Position numbers and translations under genes: made by a program. Below, in pieces: positions 8,346 to 18,079 of a DNA stretch of 64,000 bases (its first letter is position 1; each line of letters begins with the position of its first letter). The DNA is from Pseudomonadota bacterium (GTDB lineage Bacteria; Pseudomonadota; Gammaproteobacteria; Steroidobacterales; SZUA-146): NCBI GenBank assembly GCA_039028935.1, contig JBCCHD010000003.1, positions 111,683-175,682 of the forward strand, given 5' to 3'. A model generated the notes under the pieces. It saw only the letters and a list, made by a program, of their open reading frames with translations. It searched no databases and was not told the DNA's origin.

Positions 8346-10313
8346 ATGTCAACATTACAGTGCAGGTCACAAAAGATCCGCCCTAGGGAATGGCGCGATC
8401 GAATAAGAATTTGGGTACAGATTATGGCTTTTCAAATCGCATTAGAAGCGGCGCTTGCGCCTTTTATTTTCTTTGGTTGTGAGGTCGCTGCACTGGATCA
8501 CAATACGATGCAACGGGCGTCGGATGTGGGCTCGAGCGAGTGCGTGGTGGCACAACCGTTGGCGGCCATTGATCGATTGAACACCGCTCGTTTAGGGGCC
8601 TGTTCCATCACAGGGCAGTCGGCCAGCAAACAGCCAGTTAATAGTCCGATCGGTTCACCGCACATCGGTGACCTGCCCGGAGGCAATTTGGGCGGTGTAT
8701 TTACCGGCTCGCAACCCGGTGGCGCGATCAACCCTGCACCGCCTGGTGTTAATGCGCCTGCCGTCACCCTCATCGCTAATCCCAGCACGATTCAGACCGG
8801 ACAAACCGCGATGCTGGTTTGGGAAGGACGCAACGTGGACCGGTGCGTTGGCGGAGGCGGCTGGTCCGGCGAACGTAACACGACTGGCACCGAGTCGACG
8901 ACAACGCTTTCTGACGACACCACTTACACGCTTCGCTGTGATGGGCCGAACGGTCAAATAGTCGGCAGCGTGGTGGTTAACGTATTTAATCCTAACCCAC
9001 CACCCACGCTGAGCTTTAGTGCCAATCCGGCGACCATCGATGGCGGCACGGCGTCGACATTGTCCTGGTCTGCCAGTAACGCGGATTTTTGCGTGGCTAG
9101 CGGCGGTTGGAGCGGTATGCAAACCCTGGTTGGTTCGCAATCGACCGGTGCACTCAACGAAACGAGCACCTACACATTGGCATGCGCCGGATCCGGTGGG
9201 TGGGTGTCCGACACCCTTGTCGTAACGGTCGATGGGGCACCTGCGCCGCCCGCGGTGTTTGCCAAAAATTCGATCGATACGGATCGAGCCCCGTGGGGTA
9301 AGAACTTAGCTGACGTCGACGGGGATGGCGAACTCGATATCCTGACCGGCGGTGGTTTACTGGGCTCGGATGTGTACTGGTATCGCTCGCCGAATTGGGA
9401 GCGTTTTCAGATCGGCTCCGTTGGTGGAGGTGACGATCTTCAGGCCGGTGACATCAACGGCGACGGCGCAATCGATATCGTTGTCAATCGGGACCCGATT
9501 GCGTGGTATGAAAACCCCGTTGGCTCGGGCGGTAACGTTGAAGATCCATGGCTGGCCCATACGATCGTACCCTATCGCTCGCACGACATTGCACTGGTTG
9601 ATATGAATAGCGACAACAAGCTCGACGTGGTCGTTCGTTTCGCTGGGGTCACGTTTGGCACGACGCGGGTGTTTCTGCAAGGCGCAACGCCAGATACCTG
9701 GACCACGGTGATTCTCAGTAACGATTCCAACGGCACGGGCGGACTGAAAGTGGCTGACATTGATGATGACGGTAAACCGGATGTCCTCGGCGACGGCTAT
9801 TGGCTGCGGCAACCGGATGGCGATATCACGGTTGGCGGTGACTGGCAGCGTTACCCGATCGGTGACTGGCCGGCCGGTTCAAGTATCGACGCGGCCGATC
9901 TCAATGGTGACGGCAACATCGACGTAACGCTCGCGGTGTCGGAAGTGGGAGTCGGCGAATTTTCGTGGTTTGAAGCGCCCGATGATCCACTGACCCAGCC
10001 CTGGATTCGACATGTGATTGACAGCTCGGTGGAAGACGTTCATCGACATCACCTTGTCGATCTGAATAACGATGGTCAGCTCGATATTCTGTTTGCCGAG
10101 ATGTTCCAGTCACAAACCGATCGCGTTGGTGTGTATTACAATGACGGTAACGCGGAAAGTTGGACGCTTGATATTCTTGAAACGCATGCGTCGCACAACC
10201 TCGCCATCGGGGATATCGGAAACGATGGCGACATCGACTTTCTGGGGTCTAACTGGCAGCTCAATGCGCCTGCGGGTGGTGATATATTCCTTTGGATTAA
10301 CGAGTCTAACTGA
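8346..10313 (+). CDS. Secreted FG-GAP/VCBS-repeat protein with two Ig-like domains
   Basis: A 655-residue protein of unknown target. After a hydrophobic segment at about residues 24-48 come two ~80-residue Ig/PKD-like domains (about 135-300). They share the pattern of a NPSTI or NPATI start, a Cys near the middle and a Cys in TYTLRC or TYTLAC, suggesting one disulfide each. Residues 310-655 form repeated acidic calcium-loop blades such as DVDGDGELDIL, DINGDGAIDIV and DLNGDGNIDV, typical of an FG-GAP beta-propeller. Such proteins are exported and bind glycans or proteins. The start is uncertain: ATG 8346 leaves an unusual basic leader before the hydrophobic part, and ATG 8424 is an alternative. 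A strong terminator follows. Confidence 0.75.
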   Translation: MSTLQCRSQKIRPREWRDRIRIWVQIMAFQIALEAALAPFIFFGCEVAALDHNTMQRASDVGSSECVVAQPLAAIDRLNTARLGACSITGQSASKQPVNSPIGSPHIGDLPGGNLGGVFTGSQPGGAINPAPPGVNAPAVTLIANPSTIQTGQTAMLVWEGRNVDRCVGGGGWSGERNTTGTESTTTLSDDTTYTLRCDGPNGQIVGSVVVNVFNPNPPPTLSFSANPATIDGGTASTLSWSASNADFCVASGGWSGMQTLVGSQSTGALNETSTYTLACAGSGGWVSDTLVVTVDGAPAPPAVFAKNSIDTDRAPWGKNLADVDGDGELDILTGGGLLGSDVYWYRSPNWERFQIGSVGGGDDLQAGDINGDGAIDIVVNRDPIAWYENPVGSGGNVEDPWLAHTIVPYRSHDIALVDMNSDNKLDVVVRFAGVTFGTTRVFLQGATPDTWTTVILSNDSNGTGGLKVADIDDDGKPDVLGDGYWLRQPDGDITVGGDWQRYPIGDWPAGSSIDAADLNGDGNIDVTLAVSEVGVGEFSWFEAPDDPLTQPWIRHVIDSSVEDVHRHHLVDLNNDGQLDILFAEMFQSQTDRVGVYYNDGNAESWTLDILETHASHNLAIGDIGNDGDIDFLGSNWQLNAPAGGDIFLWINESN

Positions 10314-10334
10314 TTCACGCAAAACCTCGCTTAG

Positions 10335-10363
10335 AAAAACGCCCGCGTCGCGGGCGTTTTTTT
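10335..10363 (+). terminator. Rho-independent terminator
   Basis: GCCCGCG (10341-10347) and CGCGGGC (10349-10355), flanked by five A (10335-10339) and seven T (10357-10363), form a very stable GC hairpin with a T tail 22 bp after the FG-GAP gene stop. The A tract on the other side would also let it work weakly in reverse. Confidence 0.88.
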
Positions 10364-10483
10364 ATGCGTTGACTCAGTGTTAAAAGTTCGAGCCTTACCG
10401 TGTCCGTGGGGTGGCGCTCCGATTGACGTTCGCAGGTTAAGCGCGTTCGGACTGTGTGGTCAGGATGAGCCCATAACCTGGAC

Positions 10484-12040
10484 CTAAGCGGCAAGTTCGA
10501 GCTCAAGCTGCTCGAGTGACTTGCCACGCGTTTCGGGCATGAGCCAAACCATCAGCATAAGAAATACTACGGCCGAGGCGGCGTAAAGCATAAAGGTACC
10601 GGCACTACCCAGCGTCGCCAGCTCCCATGGGAAAACGAATTGCACCAGCCAGGATACGCCGCTGTTCACCGTTCCCATTAGGGCAATGCACAGCCCTCGA
10701 ATTCGGTTTGGGAAAATTTCAGAAAACAACACCCACATCACGGGGCCCAACGAAAAGGCGAACGATGCGACGAATCCCATAATGCCAATTAGGATGATAT
10801 TGGCGTTCATGTGGACGGCGGCTTGAATAATGGCGGCCTCGTGTTTGACCAGTGCGGTTTTTCCAATGACGGCTTCCGCCGCGGCTTTAAAGGCAACATC
10901 ATTTTCAAAGCGCTGCCCGACAAGTGGCTCAAGGCCGCTGAGGCTGTGTTGATCCGACAGCATGACAAATTGCTCGATCGGAAGCTCATAGTACGCGGCA
11001 TAAAACCCATACGCCGCCAGCGCCATACTGACCGCGACGCCCGCCAGCCCAGCGAGCATTAACGGTTTACGGCCAATTTTATCGATCAAGGCGATCGCCA
11101 GTAGCGTGAATACGACATTGATGAGACCGACATAGGTTGCTTGGGCAAACGCGGCATTTGTTCCAACACCACTTTGCTCAAAGATAGTCGGCGCATAAAA
11201 AAACACGACATTTATGCCGCTGCTTTGTTGCGCAACCCCCGCTATGAGTCCAATCACAAGTACTCGTCTCAGTTCGGGGCGAAACAGGTCGCGAATTTTT
11301 CCGATCAGCCGATCCGTAGCATCCACGGAACTGGCAGCGATGCGCTGCACGAGATCGTCGATCTGTCCGGCTGGTGCGATCCGCGCTAATATTCGGCGCG
11401 CCTCGTCGGTACGGTTCTGCAGCACGAGATAGCGCGGGCTTTCGGGTGCGAGCAGCATAAAAAAGAAATACGCCAGTGCAGGTAGCGCCTCCAATCCAAG
11501 CATATAGCGCCAGGCGTTGTGTTCGAGTGATAGCGCTAACGCCAGGTCGGACTGGCCCTGGCTAAGATTTAGAATGAAGTAGTTAGCAAAGTATGCGGCG
11601 GAAAAACCGACCACAATATTGAGCTGATTGATCGATACCATGCGACCACGAAGATGCGCCGGTGCTAGCTCCGCAATGTAGATGGGCGCTAGCATCAGCG
11701 TACCGAAGGCCAGCCCGCCAATAAATCGGGCAATCAAAAGCGTAGTGGCATCGGGAGCCAGTGCGGACGCCACTGCAGACACTGAGTAAAGCACAGCAAG
11801 TCCGAGCATGACTTTTTTACGGCCGATGTAGTCTGCCAACGGCCCAACAACGAGTGCCGCGACTATCGCCCCCAAACTGGGTGCACTGACAATGGCGCCA
11901 ATCCACCATTCGTTTAGCGCAAAGTCATTGCTGACAAAGCCGACGACGCCGGAAATGACGGCGGCATCAAAACCAAACAGAAAACCGCCAAGTGAAATGA
12001 TCGTTGCGTAGAATAAGGCGGTGCGGTCGGTGGGGTTCAT
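10484..12040 (-). CDS. Sugar porter (MFS) family transporter
   Basis: A 518-residue inner-membrane sugar/proton symporter with twelve hydrophobic segments. Family signatures are GPLADYIGRKKVM after helix 2, APIYIAELAPAHLRGR after helix 4, APESPRYL before the central loop, QQSSGINVVFFYAPTIF in helix 7 and PETRGKSLEQLE at the C-terminus. The loop between helices 9 and 10 is longer than in E. coli GalP or XylE. It is divergent from galM with a 107-bp shared upstream region, which suggests galactose or a related hexose as substrate. Confidence 0.92.
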   Translation of the reverse strand: MNPTDRTALFYATIISLGGFLFGFDAAVISGVVGFVSNDFALNEWWIGAIVSAPSLGAIVAALVVGPLADYIGRKKVMLGLAVLYSVSAVASALAPDATTLLIARFIGGLAFGTLMLAPIYIAELAPAHLRGRMVSINQLNIVVGFSAAYFANYFILNLSQGQSDLALALSLEHNAWRYMLGLEALPALAYFFFMLLAPESPRYLVLQNRTDEARRILARIAPAGQIDDLVQRIAASSVDATDRLIGKIRDLFRPELRRVLVIGLIAGVAQQSSGINVVFFYAPTIFEQSGVGTNAAFAQATYVGLINVVFTLLAIALIDKIGRKPLMLAGLAGVAVSMALAAYGFYAAYYELPIEQFVMLSDQHSLSGLEPLVGQRFENDVAFKAAAEAVIGKTALVKHEAAIIQAAVHMNANIILIGIMGFVASFAFSLGPVMWVLFSEIFPNRIRGLCIALMGTVNSGVSWLVQFVFPWELATLGSAGTFMLYAASAVVFLMLMVWLMPETRGKSLEQLELELAA

Positions 12041-12094
12041 CGAAACGAGTTCCGGTGGTCGCGGTAAGGCGGGCGATGCTAGTCGTGTTCAGCC

Positions 12095-12107
12095 ACACTG
12101 TAAGTGT
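12095..12107. promoter_or_regulatory. Palindrome between sugar porter and galM
   Basis: ACACT (12095-12099) and AGTGT (12103-12107) form an inverted repeat around GTA in the 107-bp divergent region. A -10-like TACAAT at 12109-12114 follows on the plus strand, so the palindrome would overlap a galM promoter. It does not resemble the LacI-type palindromes found elsewhere in the window. The cognate regulator is unknown. Confidence 0.35.
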
Positions 12108-12147
12108 CTACAATTCGAACTTCAATACGTCGGTTATGGAATAGATA

Positions 12148-13131
12148 ATGAACACCCATTCGCTTCCTGATATCCACGCTTGTGAAATCGTATCGCACTC
12201 GGGTCTGCGCCTGAGGGTACTGAATCTTGGAGCTACCTTGCAGTCAGTCGAGGTGCCGACGCACGCCGGTGTTCTAAGCGCAATACTCCAACATGAGCGG
12301 ATCGACAACTATCATACGGACACTGTCTTTCTGGGTAATACGATTGGACGCTATACCAACCGCATTAAGGCCGCGAATTTTGCGTTGGATGGGAAAGCGG
12401 TCTTGCTGGATGCCAATGAAAACCCGGCAGGCAATTGCCTACATGGCGGTGACTGGGGGTTTCATCGGCGTTATTGGTCGCTTGAGCGTGCGCCTGATGG
12501 TCAATCCATCACCTGTTTTTATCGGTCGGCGCACGGTGAATGTGGTTTTCCCGGAAATCTCGATGTGACGGTCACGTATCGACTCATCGGGGAGTATGGT
12601 TTTGGCATCGAATTTGAAGCTCATACCGATCGCGATACGGTGGTGAGCTTAACTAATCACGCTTATTTCAATCTTGATTTAATCCCAACAACTATCGATA
12701 CGCATTCGCTCGCTGTGTATGCAGGCGCCTATACGCCCACTGATAAACACCTTATTCCAACCGGGTCGATCTGCGATGTGTCGCACACCCGATTCGATCT
12801 GCGTGAGCAGTCCTCGCTCGATCGTGCGGAAAATGCTGGTGTGTTCGATCACAACTTTGTGTTACCAAACGTTGGCGGGCGATTGCAGCGGGCGGCGGAA
12901 CTGCGCGGCGCGGACGGTATCGGCATGGTGTTTTACACAACCCAACCAGGTCTGCAGGTCTATACCGGGGAGTATCTGACAGAGCCGTTTGTGCCGCGTC
13001 AGGGCCTTTGCCTTGAGAGTCAGTGTTTTCCTGATTCCCCAAATCAGGCTGACTTTCCCAGCGCCGTGGTGCGTGCCGGTGATACCTACCGGGCGAACAA
13101 CGTCTACGAATTTTCGGTCGGAACCCTTTAA
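12148..13131 (+). CDS. galM: Aldose 1-epimerase (galactose mutarotase)
   Basis: A 327-residue cytoplasmic enzyme that interconverts alpha and beta anomers of galactose or glucose, feeding galactokinase. Family marks are NTIGRYTNRI, the CLHGGDWGFHRRYW segment, the catalytic His in LTNHAYFNL and the catalytic Glu in LCLESQCFPDSPNQADFPS. Length matches the family (about 340). It is divergent from a sugar porter; galK and galT lie about 42 kb away in this window. Confidence 0.93.
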   Translation: MNTHSLPDIHACEIVSHSGLRLRVLNLGATLQSVEVPTHAGVLSAILQHERIDNYHTDTVFLGNTIGRYTNRIKAANFALDGKAVLLDANENPAGNCLHGGDWGFHRRYWSLERAPDGQSITCFYRSAHGECGFPGNLDVTVTYRLIGEYGFGIEFEAHTDRDTVVSLTNHAYFNLDLIPTTIDTHSLAVYAGAYTPTDKHLIPTGSICDVSHTRFDLREQSSLDRAENAGVFDHNFVLPNVGGRLQRAAELRGADGIGMVFYTTQPGLQVYTGEYLTEPFVPRQGLCLESQCFPDSPNQADFPSAVVRAGDTYRANNVYEFSVGTL

Positions 13132-13231
13132 CGCCGTAGCGATCCAAAGACAGGCGCGCCAGAAACTACTGCCGATTTTAGGCCAGTCTGCGCATCGAGG
13201 GTGTCGCACGCGCGTTCATACAGGGGGCAAT

Positions 13232-14428
13232 ATGGATAAGATTAAGTGGACGGCGTTGCTGCTAGTGCTGCTAAGCGCGGGTTTGTTGATTTTACAACAG
13301 AGCAAAGTTGGCGATTCGGGGCAGATTGCATCGGATAATGTGCTGGTGACGACGTATCTTGAGGCGGATCAACGTTGGCGCGACAGGCTTGAGGAAATCA
13401 GCGCCGGGCCGGGCACCTATGAAGAAAAGGATCCTCAGCTGGAAGTGGTGCGACAACAACGGCCGGATGCAGAGCCGGCTGTGTCCGCTGCGATACGCTT
13501 AACACAGTCCGATGCGTCGCTTGACGACAAGACGCGCGCTGCCGATTTTTTAATCTATCGTGCGCAAGGTGCGGAACATCGCGATGAGGCGATTCTCAAA
13601 GGCATGAAGGCCATGGCCAAGCTCGACGCCGATTATTCGGAATGGCAAAAGGCGCTGCTTCTTGCCGATATCTACATGCCTCCGGGATTCAACACAACAC
13701 TGGATGCGTTCTTCGAAGAATTCGACACGTACGTGTCACAGCCTAACGCACGCGCCGCGGCTCGCTATCATGCCGCTATGCGACGCATGATGCTCGCCAA
13801 TCGAGGCGACGAAGCGGTGGAGGTTCGCGCGGCGCATCGTGCGCGGGCGCTCGAGCTGGCGCAGGGATTGAGTGTGGGGGTAGAGAACGACACATTAATG
13901 AGGCGACAGCCCCCTGATCAAAAGGGTGAGCGTCAGCCTTATCCGACCTTTTCGGTTGCGGAGAAAGAGTTACTGTTTTTGTTGAACGCGGTGACGCTGG
14001 GTCAGCCTCTACCTAACGTCGAACAACCCGCGATCGAGGGTCACACAGATTCACTGGCCGCGTACCGAGGCCGCACGGTGCTGCTGGATTTTTGGGCGAC
14101 CTGGTGTTCGCCGTGCATCGACGCGTTGCCAACCCTCGACACGTTAAAAGCCGAACTTCCCGATGAGAAGTTTGAAATTATCTCCATCAATACAGACGCA
14201 GAGTTGGAAACGCTGAGCCGTTTTCTAAACGAACGGCCAATGCCATGGGTACATTGGTATGTGGGCGAATACTCCCCTTGGTTGCAGCAGTGGTCGATCC
14301 GCGGCTTCCCCACGTATATGCTCGTTGACGGTGAGGGTGTGTTGGTGGCCAAGCAGCATGGGATTAATGACGAGTTTCTGACGCTGGTGCGCGATACAGC
14401 CTGCCGCGGTACGTCCGGAGTATGTTGA
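13232..14428 (+). CDS. Membrane-anchored TlpA-like thioredoxin-fold protein
   Basis: A 398-residue protein beginning MDKIKWTALLLVLLSAGLLI, a signal-anchor that puts the rest in the periplasm. Residues about 30-250 are helical, without a recognised domain. Residues about 265-395 form a TlpA/ResA-type thioredoxin domain with active site WATWCSPC near 292 and a cis-proline segment at RGFPTYMLVD. It probably reduces disulfides of a specific periplasmic partner. I chose ATG 13232 because GGGGG precedes it by 7 nt; the frame is open back into galM, but that part is just overlap. Confidence 0.85.
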   Translation: MDKIKWTALLLVLLSAGLLILQQSKVGDSGQIASDNVLVTTYLEADQRWRDRLEEISAGPGTYEEKDPQLEVVRQQRPDAEPAVSAAIRLTQSDASLDDKTRAADFLIYRAQGAEHRDEAILKGMKAMAKLDADYSEWQKALLLADIYMPPGFNTTLDAFFEEFDTYVSQPNARAAARYHAAMRRMMLANRGDEAVEVRAAHRARALELAQGLSVGVENDTLMRRQPPDQKGERQPYPTFSVAEKELLFLLNAVTLGQPLPNVEQPAIEGHTDSLAAYRGRTVLLDFWATWCSPCIDALPTLDTLKAELPDEKFEIISINTDAELETLSRFLNERPMPWVHWYVGEYSPWLQQWSIRGFPTYMLVDGEGVLVAKQHGINDEFLTLVRDTACRGTSGVC

Positions 14429-14529
14429 ACGAAGATGTTCAATTGCTTACACACCGATCTGTGTTGACGTGTCGAGGGTCGTTGCGTGGAGAGGTGATTG
14501 ACGCGGGGATAGGGTAATATGCGCGGCCT

Positions 14530-15171
14530 ATGAGTGCACAGTTTTTATCCATCACGAATGTGATCGTCATTGGGACCTGCATCATTTCCTTTGCGTTGAT
14601 GAACAATCAAGAAGGAAAGGCGGCCTTAATTTTCCATCCGGTCACCATTCGGCAGAATAATCAATGGTACCGTTTCTTAACGTCCGGCTTAATCCATGGC
14701 GATGTTTGGCATCTGCTGATCAATATGTTTGTTCTTTGGTCGTTCGGAAACGCGGTCGAACGCTTGTACTACCCCTATTTTCTCGGCGAAAACAGCGGAT
14801 TGTTGTTCCTCATCTTGTACTTTGGCGGTGTCATTGTGGCGTCGGTGCCGAGCTATCTTCGTCATGCCAATGATGCGCGATATGCGGCGCTAGGGGCGTC
14901 AGGAGGCGTATCGGCGGTAGTCTTTGCCATTATTTTGTTTGCCCCTTGGGATAACTTGTATTTGTATGGCGTAATTGCGATACCGCAGATTCTTGCGGGT
15001 GGGGCCTATCTGTATTATTCGTGGTACCAAGATAAGAACGGCCATGACAACATCGGGCATATGGCTCATTTCACTGGAGCGATATGGGGTTTCGCCTTCA
15101 CGGTTTTGATGAATACGCAGTTGTTTGGTCGTTTCGTCGGCCTGACGCTACAGGGACCTGACTGGGGATAG
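14530..15171 (+). CDS. Rhomboid-family intramembrane serine protease
   Basis: A 213-residue polytopic protein with six hydrophobic segments. The HGDVWHLLINMF segment holds the conserved HxxxN of helix 2. The catalytic serine is Ser124 in ALGASGGVSA, and the partner His is His180 in GHMAHFTGAIWGF. All are in the order expected for an active rhomboid, which cleaves transmembrane segments of other membrane proteins. The substrate is unknown. It follows the TlpA-like gene by 101 bp and may have its own promoter. Confidence 0.9.
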   Translation: MSAQFLSITNVIVIGTCIISFALMNNQEGKAALIFHPVTIRQNNQWYRFLTSGLIHGDVWHLLINMFVLWSFGNAVERLYYPYFLGENSGLLFLILYFGGVIVASVPSYLRHANDARYAALGASGGVSAVVFAIILFAPWDNLYLYGVIAIPQILAGGAYLYYSWYQDKNGHDNIGHMAHFTGAIWGFAFTVLMNTQLFGRFVGLTLQGPDWG

Positions 15172-15327
15172 TGCTGATCGGCCTTCCGCACGGATAGAGC
15201 CCTCGGCGATCTGAACACCTCCGCTGCCAAGGTCAGTCGCGTTCTGGTCGCGGAACATCGCGCGGCCGGTTGAGCGTCGATGAATGAACTCGATACGCTC
15301 ATCATTTACTTTTACGGAACCATCACC

Positions 15328-15849
15328 ATGAGCATATTTAATCGAAGAGGAGTCATTTGCGGAGCGATGTTGGCGATTTGCGGGCCAGGCGTTGTTCAAG
15401 CCGAGGTCGTGACCTCATCCGACACGCATTACGTACTCAAACACGAAGGGAAATCGACGCTTGAACCTCAAGCACTTTGGCGCAAGCTCATTAAACCCGC
15501 CACCTGGTGGCACCCGGATCATACGTATTCGGGTGACGCGACCAACCTCTCGCTCGCCGCTATCGCTGGCGGGGAATGGCGGGAGGATTGGGCCGGTGGC
15601 TCTGTCTTACATGGGAAAGTGGTCTTGGCGTTACGCCATAAGACGCTTCGGCTTGAAGCGCCTTTTGGCCCATTGCAGGAACTCGGTGCTTACGTTATTT
15701 GGACCATCACCCTGACGCCGAATGATGGTGGCTCCAACGTGGTGTTCGAGGAACGGGCAGTCGCGCCGATGGGCTCGGCGCTCGATTCGTTGGCACCGGT
15801 TGTGGATGGTGTTAAGGCCGAGGCGATGAGCCGACTGGTCAACGAGTAG
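15328..15849 (+). CDS. Exported SRPBCC-like protein
   Basis: A 173-residue protein with a signal peptide (MSIFNRRGVICGAMLAICGPGVVQA, cut after AQA-like VQA). The mature part has the pattern of a START/SRPBCC ligand-binding fold: a helix with LWRKLIKPATWWHPDHTY, then paired strands ending with a long C-terminal helix (SALDSLAPVVDGVKAEAMSRL). The WWHPDHTYSGD segment is common in exported polyketide-cyclase-like proteins. The ligand is unknown. ATG 15328 is preferred over an earlier in-frame ATG because it opens directly into the signal peptide. Confidence 0.75.
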   Translation: MSIFNRRGVICGAMLAICGPGVVQAEVVTSSDTHYVLKHEGKSTLEPQALWRKLIKPATWWHPDHTYSGDATNLSLAAIAGGEWREDWAGGSVLHGKVVLALRHKTLRLEAPFGPLQELGAYVIWTITLTPNDGGSNVVFEERAVAPMGSALDSLAPVVDGVKAEAMSRLVNE

Positions 15850-16201
15850 CTCATAGTCAAACGGTTGGGCTCCTTCTTTCGAAGGAGCCGTTTCCGCCCT
15901 CATGTGATGGTTTGCTTACACACTTTCGGTTGCATGTTGATACTGAATCGGGTCGTTTGATCCCACGTCGAATCATGCCGCGATTCACGCTTAATCCGGC
16001 TAATACTCCGCCGCGCGAACAAGACCCACAATGCCTTATGCACGCCTAAGCGCTAACTAACATGCGCGTAATCCGAGAGAGGATTGCGTTGAATCTTAGG
16101 GGAATTCATGCGCGTATTTTCTCGGGGTCTTACACGTTGTGTCGCCATCCTCGCGACACGGAATGCCATATCAGATCAATCGATATGGCCGAAACACTGG
16201 G
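15850..16201. other. Intergenic region, 352 bp, with a terminator at its left end
   Basis: It lies between two convergent genes. The left part carries the hairpin at 15868-15889. The remainder (about 15900-16201) has no convincing gene, RNA or repeat; the 3' end of the porin-like gene enters from the right. Confidence 0.6.
15868..15894 (+). terminator. Hairpin terminator
   Basis: GGCTCCTTC (15868-15876) pairs perfectly with GAAGGAGCC (15881-15889) around TTTC, 19 bp after the SRPBCC gene stop. The following GTTTCC is a weak T tract, so termination may be partial. Confidence 0.7.
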
Positions 16202-16852
16202 TTAAAAGTTCACCGTAAACGCCAGCGACACAACCGGGTAGTGCTCGTAGTCACTGATGGCGTCCTCTAGCTCTTGACGCTCAACGTCAAGCTCGTTTTG
16301 AAAGGTGGGGTCCGTGGCGATCGGCCCTGTCGCGTTCACAACCACATTGGCGTCGCCTTGAAATAGCACACCCGCGTCCAGACTAATGCCCACTGTGTCC
16401 GCGACCCGAAAATCAAGACCGACGCCGGCGTAGGGCGCCACACTGTCAAACTTGCTACGCGCCTCAAGGCGGCCCAGATCGGCGGCTTGATAAGTCGTGC
16501 TACCGATAACGAATGAATCACCATCACGGCTATTTAAGACCACTTCATTGCCGTTGGAGAAGACACCTGCCGTAACGCGAAATGGGCTGAGCGGCATGCG
16601 TAGATTAGCGGTTACAAAGCCGGTGCTCAGGTCGAGCTCACCATCATAGGCAATGCCGGCTTCGTCGCGACTGTCTTCATAGGAAAAGGCGTTGTAGCCT
16701 GCGCGTAGATCGAGATAGGGAACGGGCCGCCAGGTCGCTTCGAGCCCCAGGCCTAAGGTGCCGGCTTTGACGCCGAACCATAGGTCATCGTCGGCGGCGG
16801 CGTGTGCACCGACGCCCAGAGTGAGGGCGGCGGCGAGTAGAATCTTCTGCAT
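16202..16852 (-). CDS. Outer-membrane beta-barrel protein
   Basis: A 216-residue protein with signal peptide MQKILLAAALTLGVGAHA and a mature sequence of alternating amphipathic strands (WFGVKAGTLGLGLEATWR, LDLRAGYNAFSYE, GVGLDFRVADTVGISLDAGVLF). It ends in VVSLAFTVNF, the C-terminal Phe recognised by the BAM machinery. It resembles small eight-to-ten-strand barrels of the OmpW/OmpA-like type; the function is unknown. GGAG 8-11 nt before ATG 16852 supports this start over an upstream in-frame ATG. Confidence 0.8.
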   Translation of the reverse strand: MQKILLAAALTLGVGAHAAADDDLWFGVKAGTLGLGLEATWRPVPYLDLRAGYNAFSYEDSRDEAGIAYDGELDLSTGFVTANLRMPLSPFRVTAGVFSNGNEVVLNSRDGDSFVIGSTTYQAADLGRLEARSKFDSVAPYAGVGLDFRVADTVGISLDAGVLFQGDANVVVNATGPIATDPTFQNELDVERQELEDAISDYEHYPVVSLAFTVNF

Positions 16853-17101
16853 GTTGGAACTCCGATTGGCGTGGATCATGCGTTGAGTGTACAAATCCTG
16901 TCGCCCGAAAATGTCGACTCCATCTCACTTTCCATCACGCAGTGTGACGTAGAACCATGTCCATTACGTGCAGCCATAAAGACTCAGTGTTGTGCGCAAC
17001 CATTAAGTCAAGCCAATGCCTAGGCGGGCAGTAGTGTTGCCATTGGGAACCACGCGCCGAGAGCGTGATAAGATGTAGAGGATGACGTAGGGGGAAGCGA
17101 T

Positions 17102-17623
17102 ATGCCTGAGATAATTCCACTCGGCTGGTTTCATACGATTGTGGGTATTGCAGCGTTGCTCAGCGGCGCCGCCACACTCATCCGTTATAAAGAAATCGGT
17201 GTGCACACGCGCACCGGTCAATTTTACTTGCTCGCCACATTGATCACGGCTGCAACGGCACTGGCGATTTTTCAGCACGGCTTTTTTACGCCAGCTCATG
17301 GTTTAGCGGTGCTGACGCTGATCGCGTTGGCTGTGGGGACGGTTGCCGCCGTATTCAAGCCGATCGGCGGCTGGTCACGCTATCTGCAAGCCTTGGCGTT
17401 TTCGGGCACGCTGCTGTTTCACTGTATTCCCGCGATCACGGATGCCTTGCTCCGCTTACCGGTGGGTGATCCGATTCTCGATTCAATCGAGAGCCCCGTG
17501 CTTAAGATGGCCTATCTTGGGTTGCTCGTCTTGTTCTTGATTGGGATTGCCTTTCAGTTTCGCTGGATCGCTCGAAATAACAAAGAAACGAGCGACGTAG
17601 CAGCCACAGTCGCGACGGGATAA
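17102..17623 (+). CDS. Four- to five-helix membrane protein (DUF2306-like)
   Basis: A 173-residue integral inner-membrane protein with hydrophobic segments near residues 8-25, 43-60, 67-86, 93-112 and 134-152. The opening GWFHTIVGIAALLSGAATL and the HTRTGQFYLLAT segment, with conserved His in the early helices, resemble DUF2306-type proteins. No function is established. Its TAA overlaps the ATG of the next gene (TAATG), so the two are translationally coupled. Confidence 0.65.
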   Translation: MPEIIPLGWFHTIVGIAALLSGAATLIRYKEIGVHTRTGQFYLLATLITAATALAIFQHGFFTPAHGLAVLTLIALAVGTVAAVFKPIGGWSRYLQALAFSGTLLFHCIPAITDALLRLPVGDPILDSIESPVLKMAYLGLLVLFLIGIAFQFRWIARNNKETSDVAATVATG

Positions 17624-18006
17624 TGGGTATGACAGACCCATCACTCGAGGCGCTGGAGCATATGCTAAGTGCCTGGAATGAGCAGGATGGCACCAAGCTG
17701 CGGGGACACCTTGAACGAGCGCTTACCGACGATGTGCACTTTGTCGATCCATCGATCGATCTCCACGGCATCGACGCATTTGAGCAAAACGTTCGGTCGG
17801 TACATGCGCGACTACCGGGCGCGCGGTATCTACGCACCAGTCGTGTGGATGCTCAGCATAACTGGTGTCGTTATCATTGGGCGATTGAGCACAACGGTGT
17901 GACCGTTATTGAGGGGTTTGACACAACCGAATTGCGCGACGGGCGCGTAAGTCGGGTGGTGGGATTTTTCGGTCCACTGCGTATTGAGCGTTCTTCCAAT
18001 TCGTAA
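17623..18006 (+). CDS. SnoaL/NTF2-like protein
   Basis: A 127-residue cytosolic protein with the cone-shaped NTF2-like pattern: an N-terminal helix (LEALEHMLSAWNEQDG), the LTDDVHFVDPSIDLHGIDAF motif, and three C-terminal strands ending GRVSRVVGFFGP. Such proteins are either small isomerases or hydrolases, or ligand carriers; no catalytic residues can be assigned. ATG 17623 overlaps the stop of the preceding membrane protein. ATG 17629 is a possible alternative. Confidence 0.75.
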   Translation: MGMTDPSLEALEHMLSAWNEQDGTKLRGHLERALTDDVHFVDPSIDLHGIDAFEQNVRSVHARLPGARYLRTSRVDAQHNWCRYHWAIEHNGVTVIEGFDTTELRDGRVSRVVGFFGPLRIERSSNS

Positions 18007-18065
18007 CCAACTGAAAAAACTAAAGATTCGAATAACCGTCTAAGCGTGCGACGACCATTCGTCGG

Positions 18066-18079
18066 TGACAACGTTGTCA
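18066..18079 (+). promoter_or_regulatory. LacI-type operator O1, before the di-heme gene
   Basis: TGACAACGTTGTCA is a perfect 14-bp palindrome centred on CG. It matches the tandem operators before the giant GH16 gene. A promoter candidate GTGACA (18065-18070), 18 bp, TATTCT (18089-18094) would place the operator across the -35 and spacer, a repression geometry, with a leader of about 33 nt to ATG 18134. Confidence 0.65.
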